Below are positions 1 to 5,087 of a stretch of 5,087 nt of DNA, one piece after another. The stretch is from Chlamydiota bacterium (GTDB lineage: Bacteria; Auribacterota; UBA3054; B51-G9), in contig QMOL01000237.1 in assembly GCA_003648225.1 (NCBI GenBank), positions 1-5,087 of the forward strand. The letters run 5' to 3'. Under the pieces are notes generated by a model, which had not been told where the DNA came from, made no database searches, and saw only the letters and a program-made list of their open reading frames with translations. The stretch's first letter is position 1, and every line of letters begins with the position of its first letter. The translations under genes and the position numbers were made by a program.

Positions 1-1410
1 CGAAGTGAATGGGATGCCAGGATGGGAATTGTTATGGCTGGTTTCAGCAAAGCGCTTCTTCCATTTATTGTAGTTGTACCCGGAATTATTGCTTTTTATC
101 TTTTTCAATCAAATATTAGTGATGGCGACCAGGCATGGCCTTTTATGGTTAATCAATTCCTTCCGGCCGGACTCATAGGTCTTGTGCTTGCCGGTCTTGC
201 CAGTGCGATTTTGTCAACGCTTAGCGCGATAACCAATTCATCTTCTACTATTTTTACTTTAGATATTTATAAATCAATTTTCAGAAAAAAAGCGGGAGAT
301 AAAGAACTGCATTTTGTAGGCCGGTTGAGCGGAGTTGTTATTATGCTTGTTGGTATTGTTGTAGCTTTAATTCTCGCGTCGTTTCCGGGAATAACAGTTT
401 TTAAACTTATTCAGACAGTTTTTTTCTATATTGCTTCGCCTATTTCAGCTTGTTTTCTAATTGGTATTATGTGGAAAAAAATTACGCCGGCAGCGGCTAC
501 AGTTACAATGATATTTGGATTTATCATAGTTCTGCCGTTAACGATTTTTGTCATTTTTCCGATGAGTCCGTTATTACAGCCTTATAATAGTTTTATGTAT
601 CACACATTTTTTGTGTTTTGCGTTTCAATACTAATTTTGGTAATTCTTTCTTTCTTTACAAAACCTAAAGCTGAAAGTGAGCTTGTTGGTGTAATCTGGA
701 CAAAAAGTGCTCTTAGAATACCGGAAAACGAAAGGAAAAAATATAAAGGATTCAAAAATCTCGGAATTTGGTGGGCTTTAATGGTTATTACAATTGTATC
801 TCTTTGTGTTTATACCGCAATGCATGGGAGTAAAACATTGTGGCTCGAGGCGGAAAACATTGATTTTACTGTAACTAAAAATTCAACTGTTGAAATTCAG
901 AAAAGAAGCGCTCTTGCTTCTAAAGAAAAATTTAATTTGTGGACGGGACGCGGACAGGTGTTATTTGTTCCTTCTAAATCAGGAGAGTCTTTAACATTTA
1001 AAGTTCCTGTTGAAGAAGAAGGAGAATATAAATTATCAGCTTTAATAACTTTAGGAAAAGATTACGGGAATTTTCATATTTTAGTTGATAATCAAAAAGC
1101 TGACATTTCATATCCGCTGACCATTTTATCAGAAATTAAGCCCAAGTTTTCTGTTACAAATAAAACTGTCGCGGTATTTAAACCTAAGGATTTAATTAAG
1201 GAAATAAAAGAAAAATCAGGCGATAATTCAATTGCGGGACCGCATACAATAAAACGAATTAGTTTTGGAACATTCTCTTTGAAAACAAACTTTGCTGATT
1301 TAGTATTTGTGGCAGAAGATGTATTATCCTCTAATTCTTTAATTGGTGTTGATCAAATAATGTTAACAAAAACGACAAAAGGAAATAAAGAAAATGATAA
1401 AAGAAAGTAG
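1..1410 (+). CDS. Sodium:solute symporter (SSS/SGLT family), 3' part, with C-terminal carbohydrate-binding-like domain
   Basis: This is an inner-membrane, Na+-coupled transporter, probably for a sugar or related solute. The frame is open to the left edge, and the residues before the first ATG (RSEWDAR, then MGIVMAGF) continue a conserved SSS segment, so the gene begins upstream. Numbering from the first codon, seven hydrophobic segments lie near residues 14-35, 54-82, 108-127, 134-157, 164-186, 201-219 and 256-274. The segment at 54-82 followed by TIFTLDIYK is the family signature; A69, S72 and T73 align, from memory, with the Na+-site helix of vSGLT. A basic loop at 220-255 is probably cytoplasmic, placing the residues after 274 outside the cytoplasm. 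Residues 281-457 form an added beta-rich domain, starting WLEAEN, with KDYGNFHILVDNQ in the middle and GVDQIMLTK near the end, like CBM6/35-type beta-sandwiches. The family is secure; the substrate is unknown. The gene overlaps the next one by 17 bases. Confidence 0.93.
   Translation, partial: RSEWDARMGIVMAGFSKALLPFIVVVPGIIAFYLFQSNISDGDQAWPFMVNQFLPAGLIGLVLAGLASAILSTLSAITNSSSTIFTLDIYKSIFRKKAGDKELHFVGRLSGVVIMLVGIVVALILASFPGITVFKLIQTVFFYIASPISACFLIGIMWKKITPAAATVTMIFGFIIVLPLTIFVIFPMSPLLQPYNSFMYHTFFVFCVSILILVILSFFTKPKAESELVGVIWTKSALRIPENERKKYKGFKNLGIWWALMVITIVSLCVYTAMHGSKTLWLEAENIDFTVTKNSTVEIQKRSALASKEKFNLWTGRGQVLFVPSKSGESLTFKVPVEEEGEYKLSALITLGKDYGNFHILVDNQKADISYPLTILSEIKPKFSVTNKTVAVFKPKDLIKEIKEKSGDNSIAGPHTIKRISFGTFSLKTNFADLVFVAEDVLSSNSLIGVDQIMLTKTTKGNKENDKRK
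841..1371 (+). other. Region encoding the extracytoplasmic carbohydrate-binding-like domain of the symporter
   Basis: This part of the symporter gene encodes about 177 residues (281-457 of the partial protein) after the last membrane helix. It has no hydrophobic helix and reads as alternating short beta strands. Recognisable marks are LEAEN at its start, a G-Y-x-L strand followed by DYG and VDNQ (residues 342-365), an AGPHTI stretch like the G-x-H-x-I/L turn of such domains, and a closing GVDQIML. Ordinary SGLT-like symporters end at or near the last helix. A role in capturing or sensing carbohydrate in the periplasm is inferred; no binding residue can be assigned. Confidence 0.6.
1379..1383 (+). 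promoter_or_regulatory. Ribosome binding site of the DeoR-family regulator
   Basis: AAGGA lies 10 bases before the ATG at 1394, inside the end of the symporter gene. It supports a start that overlaps the upstream gene by 17 bases. Confidence 0.6.
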
Positions 1411-2167
1411 AAAAAAATATCTTTTAAACTTAATTGATGAAAAAGATTTCGTTAAAGTTTCTGATATTGCCAAACGGTTTAATGTTACTAAAACAACTGT
1501 TCGGCGTGATTTGAATGAATTAGAAGAAAAAGGTTTTTTGATTAGAAAATACGGAGGCGCGGTAAAATCGGAAGCAATAACAAATATTTTTGCTTTTGAC
1601 AAGCGATTAAAAGAAATGGAAAAAGAAAAGGACGAGATTTGTCGTAAAGCGGCAAATTTTATAGAAAATAACGATACTGTTTTTATTGATTGCGGAACGA
1701 CGCTATATAAAATTTGTAAATATATTAAAAATAAAAAAGGATTGCGTATAATTACAAATTCACTTCCTGTTGTTTCGGAACTTATTAATCACAAAAATAT
1801 AAACCTGAATTTAATTGGGGGTAAGATAATTCACGAACGCAAGTCGGTTTATGGTAGTATGGCGTTAAGAAACTTAGACGAATATCATATCCATAAATCG
1901 TTTATTGGTGCGAATGGTCTCACTATAGAAGACGGTTTGAGTTCTTATGATGAACAGGAAGGCGAAATCACACAAAAGATAATAGAAAAGTCGAGTGTTA
2001 ATTATTTATTGTGTGATTCATCTAAGATAGGGAAAAATTCATTTTATATGTTTTCGCCGATTACTTCAATACAAAATATAATTACGGATGATAAAGTTGA
2101 TGAAAAAATAATAAATAAACTTAAAAAACTAAATATTAATATCATAATAACAAACTTAAAAAAATGA
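1394..2167 (+). CDS. DeoR-family transcriptional regulator
   Basis: This is a cytoplasmic DNA-binding regulator, in this family usually a repressor of sugar-use genes that is released by a phosphorylated sugar. The 257 residues are the usual DeoR length. Residues 1-57 are the winged helix-turn-helix: VSDIAKRFNVTKTTVRRDL (22-40) is the recognition region and ends in the family pattern KYGGAV (52-57). The C-terminal sensor domain shows DCGTT (99-103), ITNSLPV, LIGGK (140-144), YGSMA, GANGLTIEDGL and CDSSK (207-211), all typical DeoRC phosphate-pocket motifs. It sits between the symporter and alanine dehydrogenase genes, overlapping them by 17 and 4 bases, so it most likely controls this operon, including itself. 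The effector is not readable; the family suggests a sugar phosphate. The gene is markedly AT-rich: 33 of 120 bases are G or C in rows 1441-1500 and 1981-2040. Confidence 0.95.
   Translation: MIKESRKKYLLNLIDEKDFVKVSDIAKRFNVTKTTVRRDLNELEEKGFLIRKYGGAVKSEAITNIFAFDKRLKEMEKEKDEICRKAANFIENNDTVFIDCGTTLYKICKYIKNKKGLRIITNSLPVVSELINHKNINLNLIGGKIIHERKSVYGSMALRNLDEYHIHKSFIGANGLTIEDGLSSYDEQEGEITQKIIEKSSVNYLLCDSSKIGKNSFYMFSPITSIQNIITDDKVDEKIINKLKKLNINIIITNLKK
2158..2167 (+). promoter_or_regulatory. ATGA stop/start overlap with A7 run (translational coupling)
   Basis: The regulator's TGA (2165-2167) overlaps the ATG of alanine dehydrogenase (2164-2166). There is no Shine-Dalgarno sequence in the preceding 20 bases, only AT-rich DNA with seven A's at 2158-2164. 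Translation of the dehydrogenase therefore probably depends on ribosomes finishing the regulator and restarting. Confidence 0.6.
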
Positions 2168-3264
2168 AAATAGGAATACCAAAAGAAATAAAAAAAGAAG
2201 AATACAGAGTCAGTTTGATGCCCGCCAACGCAAAAGAATATATCAATAACGGTCATTCAGTTATTATTGAATCCGGTGCCGGTGTGGGAATCGGTTTTTC
2301 AGATGAAGATTATAAAAATAACGGCTGCAAAATTATAAGCGATAAACAAAAATTGTTTGATGATGCCGATATGATTATAAAAGTAAAAGAACCGCTTCCT
2401 GAAGAATATGATTTATTCCACGAAGAGCAAATCCTTTATACTTATCTTCACCTTGCTGCAGCCAGAACGCTTACTCAGGCAATGTTAGATAAAAAAATCT
2501 TTGGTTTCGCGTATGAAACTTTGACAGAGAAAGACGGCTCGCTCCCGCTTTTAATTCCAATGTCTCAAATTGCCGGTAGAATGTCTGTTCAGGAAGGTGC
2601 TAAATATCTTGAAAAACCTTTTGGCGGACGAGGAGTTCTGCTTGGCGGAGTGCCGGGAATTAAAAAAGGAAAAGTTGTGATTATCGGCGGAGGTGTTGCG
2701 GGAACAAATGCTTGTAAAATCGCCGTTGGAATGCGGGCGGATGTTACAATTATGGATATTTCTGCAAAGCGGCTTTCGGAACTTGATGATATTTTTGGAG
2801 CTTCCATAACCACTTTGTATTCAACACCTACGAATATTAAAGAAGTAATAAAGGATGCTGATTTAGTAGTTGGTGCTGTATTAATTCCAGGAGCCGCAGC
2901 ACCAAAATTAATTATGAAAGAAGATTTAAAAACAATGAAAAAAGGCGCGGTTATTGTTGATATTGCAATTGACCAAGGTGGATGTGTGGAAACTTCAAAA
3001 CCAACTTGTCATACCTCCCCGACTTTTGTAATTGATGATGTCGTCCATTATTGCGTCGCAAATATGCCGGGCGCAGTCGCTTTAAGTTCTACTTTGGCAT
3101 TAACAAGTGTTACAAACAGATATGGAATCGAACTTGCAAATCTCGGAGTGAAAGCAGCAATAGAAAAATCTAAACCATTGAAAACCGCTTTGAATGTTTA
3201 TAAAGGTAAATTAGTTAATGCACCGGTTGCGCAGGCGCATAATATGAGATATGAAGAAATATAA
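2164..3264 (+). CDS. ald: Alanine dehydrogenase
   Basis: This cytoplasmic enzyme catalyses L-alanine + NAD+ + H2O = pyruvate + NH4+ + NADH. At 366 residues it is full length for the family (about 370). It starts with the hallmark MKIGIPKEIKKEEYRVSLMP. The known functional residues are all in register: substrate-binding R15 and K75, catalytic H96, the Rossmann loop GGGVAG (175-180), D198 at the end of the following strand for NAD ribose, catalytic D270 in DIAIDQGGC, and NMPGAV (299-304). The protein therefore looks active. D198 fits NAD rather than NADP. It follows the DeoR gene with an ATGA overlap and precedes an aminotransferase by 17 bases. The pairing suggests that it recycles alanine formed by that transaminase to pyruvate, releasing ammonia. 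The reverse reaction, ammonia assimilation, is possible but fits the neighbours less well. Confidence 0.97.
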   Translation: MKIGIPKEIKKEEYRVSLMPANAKEYINNGHSVIIESGAGVGIGFSDEDYKNNGCKIISDKQKLFDDADMIIKVKEPLPEEYDLFHEEQILYTYLHLAAARTLTQAMLDKKIFGFAYETLTEKDGSLPLLIPMSQIAGRMSVQEGAKYLEKPFGGRGVLLGGVPGIKKGKVVIIGGGVAGTNACKIAVGMRADVTIMDISAKRLSELDDIFGASITTLYSTPTNIKEVIKDADLVVGAVLIPGAAAPKLIMKEDLKTMKKGAVIVDIAIDQGGCVETSKPTCHTSPTFVIDDVVHYCVANMPGAVALSSTLALTSVTNRYGIELANLGVKAAIEKSKPLKTALNVYKGKLVNAPVAQAHNMRYEEI

Positions 3265-3269
3265 AAAAC

Positions 3270-3275
3270 AGGAAG
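3270..3275 (+). promoter_or_regulatory. Ribosome binding site of the aminotransferase
   Basis: AGGAAG lies six bases before the ATG at 3282, within the 17-base gap after alanine dehydrogenase. It is a strong site at good spacing and fixes the start. Confidence 0.75.
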
Positions 3276-3281
3276 AATCAA

Positions 3282-4673
3282 ATGAAAAATAATTTATTTG
3301 GGAAAAAAACAGAAGCTTTATCACAAAAAGTTAAATCCGGACATAAATTCTTAAAAGAAAAATCTATGTCGGAATTGCTTGAATATGTCGGTAAAACAAT
3401 TGATCTTCCGATAGCAAAAAGTTTTGATAATTCATTTATTCAGAAATCAAGCCGAAAGTCAAATGATCATTTTCTTACCGGCTTAGGACTATTTTTTATT
3501 ACAGAAAAAGGAAAAGTGATTTTGGACTGCACAGCAGGACATTATCAAATGCCATGGGGTTATTCTTCGGATATTACAAATAAAGCTATTATTAATGCAA
3601 TGAATATTGGAATAACCTGGGATTGTCACTCGGACATTCCCGGAAATCCGCTTAAAGCTCTGGCAAGAGAGTTAGTTTCTATTGTAAATGGATTTGATGG
3701 GCTTGATGACCCGAGACTTGACGATATCGTTGAAGCGGACAATATTTTAAACAGGGCAATTGTCAGTACTTGTACAGGAACTGTCGCCTGTGCTGCGGCT
3801 TTCAGAATGGCTTATGTTTATTACAAAAACAATTATTCAGAACTTGGCGCGCCTGTATTTATTACCTGGCAAAATAATTATCACGGAACAGATACTTTTG
3901 CTCAGGCAATGCGCGGAATGTGGCCGGGATTATTCAGCAAAGACGGAGTTGAATTTGTCCAGCTTGAAGCAAACAATCTAGAACAGGTAAAAAATACATT
4001 TGAAAAATACGGGAAACGAATCGCATGCTTTTTCTTCGAGCCGGTTATGATGAATAATGAAGCTTTGCTTATTAAAGATGAAACTGTAAAGTTGATGAGG
4101 AAACTAACTACTGAAGTTGACGCTATGCTTGTTGTGGATGAAATTCAATCCTGCTTTTTTGTCCCTGAACTTATGATGTTCAGACAATATGATGTTGTAC
4201 CGGATGCTGTTGTTGTAGGTAAAGGAATGACGGGCGGGGTTCATGGTCAATCGGCTACTATTTTCAAAAAAAAGTTTGATAATCTTGCCCAGTTTGATGC
4301 TCTGAGTACAAATGGCAACGCGCCAATGGCCGGTGTTTCAGCTCTTGCCTGTATTAACGCGATTAAAGAAAACAGAGAGCATCTTATTGAAGTGCAAAAT
4401 CTATATTTCAATGAACTTAAAAAAGTAGCAAGTGAATTTCCTGAACTCATAGAAAAAGCAATGGGTCGCGGCCTGCTTGGCGGATTTAAATTTAAAGACA
4501 GAGAAAAAGCAATTGAAGCGCGCGAACTTCTTTTGAGAGAAGGTTTATGGGTTCGCGTTCACGCTTACAAAGAACATCACAGAACTTTACTGATGAAGTT
4601 CGCGTTAATTATCGAGCCGGAAATAATTGATTTTTTCTTTAATAAGGTAAGAGAGATATTTAAGAAACTTTAA
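3282..4673 (+). CDS. Class III PLP-dependent aminotransferase, probably pyruvate-linked
   Basis: This is a cytoplasmic fold-type I aminotransferase of the ornithine/omega-amine group. It has 463 residues, slightly long for the class because of about 60 residues ahead of the first core motif. Visible elements in order: the core start at LDCTAGHYQMPWGY; the phosphate-loop region STCTGTVACAAA (from S162; G166-T167 take the place of the usual S-G/S-E-A); Y200-H201-G202, the usual PLP ring-stacking YHG; D286-E287-I288-Q289, with D286 for the pyridine nitrogen; K314 in VVGKGMTGG, the Schiff-base lysine; and T343 in STNGNAP, the neighbouring-subunit phosphate contact. Near the C-terminus, LLMKFAL stands where many relatives have R-x-x-P-P-L, so the usual carboxylate-binding Arg may be Lys (K439). 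The place directly after alanine dehydrogenase suggests pyruvate as amino acceptor, giving alanine. The donor is unknown; an amino sugar, amino-cyclitol, taurine-like or omega-amino compound are options. Confidence 0.92.
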   Translation: MKNNLFGKKTEALSQKVKSGHKFLKEKSMSELLEYVGKTIDLPIAKSFDNSFIQKSSRKSNDHFLTGLGLFFITEKGKVILDCTAGHYQMPWGYSSDITNKAIINAMNIGITWDCHSDIPGNPLKALARELVSIVNGFDGLDDPRLDDIVEADNILNRAIVSTCTGTVACAAAFRMAYVYYKNNYSELGAPVFITWQNNYHGTDTFAQAMRGMWPGLFSKDGVEFVQLEANNLEQVKNTFEKYGKRIACFFFEPVMMNNEALLIKDETVKLMRKLTTEVDAMLVVDEIQSCFFVPELMMFRQYDVVPDAVVVGKGMTGGVHGQSATIFKKKFDNLAQFDALSTNGNAPMAGVSALACINAIKENREHLIEVQNLYFNELKKVASEFPELIEKAMGRGLLGGFKFKDREKAIEARELLLREGLWVRVHAYKEHHRTLLMKFALIIEPEIIDFFFNKVREIFKKL

Positions 4674-4729
4674 TAACGGTGAGAAAAACCAAAATTATAA
4701 AATTTAAAATAAAATAATCTAACAAAAAT

Positions 4730-4733
4730 GAGG
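4730..4733 (+). promoter_or_regulatory. Ribosome binding site of the Tat-exported oxidoreductase
   Basis: GAGG lies seven bases before the ATG at 4741. It favours that start over the in-frame ATG at 4756, which would begin directly at the SRR motif and has no such site. Confidence 0.65.
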
Positions 4734-4740
4734 TAAAAAA

Positions 4741-5087
4741 ATGAAAGAAAATAAAATGTCAAGACGAAACTTTATGCAGACAATTGGCAACGCGGGTCTT
4801 GCTATTGGTCTATCCGGAATGGCCGGCCGGGTTGTGGCAGCCGGTGTAAAACCGAAACAATCAAAAGTTGAAGTGCCCAGAGATGCTAACGGCAACATTA
4901 TCCCCGGTTTTGATAAGACCGGCAAGGTTGCAGCCGGAAGTAAACCCTGGAAACCTTATTCTGATCGTAAAGTTCGGGTTGGTATTGCCGGCTTTGGATT
5001 GTGCCAATTCGGCGCGCAATTTTCCTTCCAGACATCCCCTAATGTTGAGGTTGTAGCTGTAACAGACCTTGACCCCGGCCGTTGTGC
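4741..5087 (+). CDS. Tat-exported Gfo/Idh/MocA-family oxidoreductase, 5' part
   Basis: This is the start of an NAD(P)-dependent oxidoreductase of the glucose-fructose oxidoreductase/inositol dehydrogenase family, cut at the right edge after 115 residues. Residues 7-13 (SRRNFMQ) match the twin-arginine motif, followed by a modestly hydrophobic stretch (residues 14-29) and a possible AxA-like cleavage region near VVAAG (31-35). There is no lipobox cysteine, so a soluble periplasmic protein carried out folded with its cofactor is expected. A linker of about 40 residues contains DANGNIIPGFDKTGK. The Rossmann fold then begins: KVRVGIAGFG (77-86), with GxGxxxxG at 84-91, and the second strand VEVVAVTDLD (102-111), whose D109 is the acidic residue near the cofactor ribose. 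Sugar or cyclitol oxidation is the family role; the exact substrate is unknown. It lies 67 bases after the aminotransferase with no terminator between. Its DNA is GC-richer than its neighbours (90 of 180 bases at 4801-4980). Confidence 0.92.
   Translation, partial: MKENKMSRRNFMQTIGNAGLAIGLSGMAGRVVAAGVKPKQSKVEVPRDANGNIIPGFDKTGKVAAGSKPWKPYSDRKVRVGIAGFGLCQFGAQFSFQTSPNVEVVAVTDLDPGRC

Noticed and set aside
22..24. ATG at 22 as the start of the symporter gene
   Set aside because: The frame is open to the window edge, the codons before it encode a conserved family segment, the membrane core is missing its first half, and no spaced ribosome binding site precedes it.
3760..3981. Second plus-strand open frame inside the aminotransferase gene
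   Set aside because: It overlaps the region encoding the PLP-binding motifs in another frame, and its translation shows no domain.
4247..4450. Minus-strand open frame inside the aminotransferase gene
   Set aside because: It lies wholly within a well-supported gene on the other strand, has no recognisable motif and no ribosome binding site evidence. The other antisense frames (1363-1602, 2044-2256, 2589-2813, 4719-4925) are dismissed for the same reasons.
4674..4740. Possible terminator or promoter between the aminotransferase and oxidoreductase genes
   Set aside because: The only inverted repeat (AAATT/AATTT at 4692-4705) is five AT pairs with no GC stem. TATAAA at 4696 and TAAAAT at 4705 look like -10 boxes but have no matching -35 element, and such hits are expected in AT-rich DNA.
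4821..4830. GGCCGGCCGG palindrome
   Set aside because: It lies in the signal-peptide coding region and follows from Ala-Gly-Arg codons; nothing suggests a binding site.

Overview
The window holds five consecutive plus-strand genes with almost no spacing between them. It looks like part of a catabolic gene cluster from an AT-rich bacterium. Both end genes are cut by the window edges. The style (AT-rich DNA, an SGLT-type sodium/solute symporter with an added outer domain, and a twin-arginine-exported Gfo/Idh/MocA oxidoreductase) suggests a member of the Bacteroidota/Ignavibacteriota/FCB neighbourhood or a similar polysaccharide or sugar degrader. That placement is an inference; no taxonomic marker is present.

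Layout: (1) positions 1-1410, the 3' part of a sodium:solute symporter (SSS/SGLT family), whose last membrane segment is followed by a roughly 180-residue beta-rich domain resembling carbohydrate-binding modules; (2) 1394-2167, a DeoR-family transcriptional regulator overlapping the symporter gene by 17 bases; (3) 2164-3264, alanine dehydrogenase, overlapping the regulator by the 4-base ATGA; (4) 3282-4673, a class III (ornithine/omega-type) PLP-dependent aminotransferase after a 17-base gap with a good ribosome binding site; (5) 4741-5087, the 5' end of a Tat-exported Gfo/Idh/MocA-type NAD(P)-dependent oxidoreductase after a 67-base gap. No terminator or convincing promoter is visible between any of them, so at least genes 1-4 are probably one transcript. 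No RNA gene, mobile element, CRISPR array or long repeat was seen.

How the genes may work together (inference): the symporter brings in a sugar-like solute and the DeoR protein senses a phosphorylated intermediate. The aminotransferase moves an amino group from the substrate to pyruvate, giving alanine. Alanine dehydrogenase then returns pyruvate and releases ammonia and NADH. Such a transaminase/Ald pair is the established logic of taurine deamination (Tpa plus Ald). Its placement beside sugar-type transport, regulation and oxidation genes suggests use of an amino sugar, amino-cyclitol or other amine-bearing carbohydrate. The individual family calls are secure; the pathway is a hypothesis.
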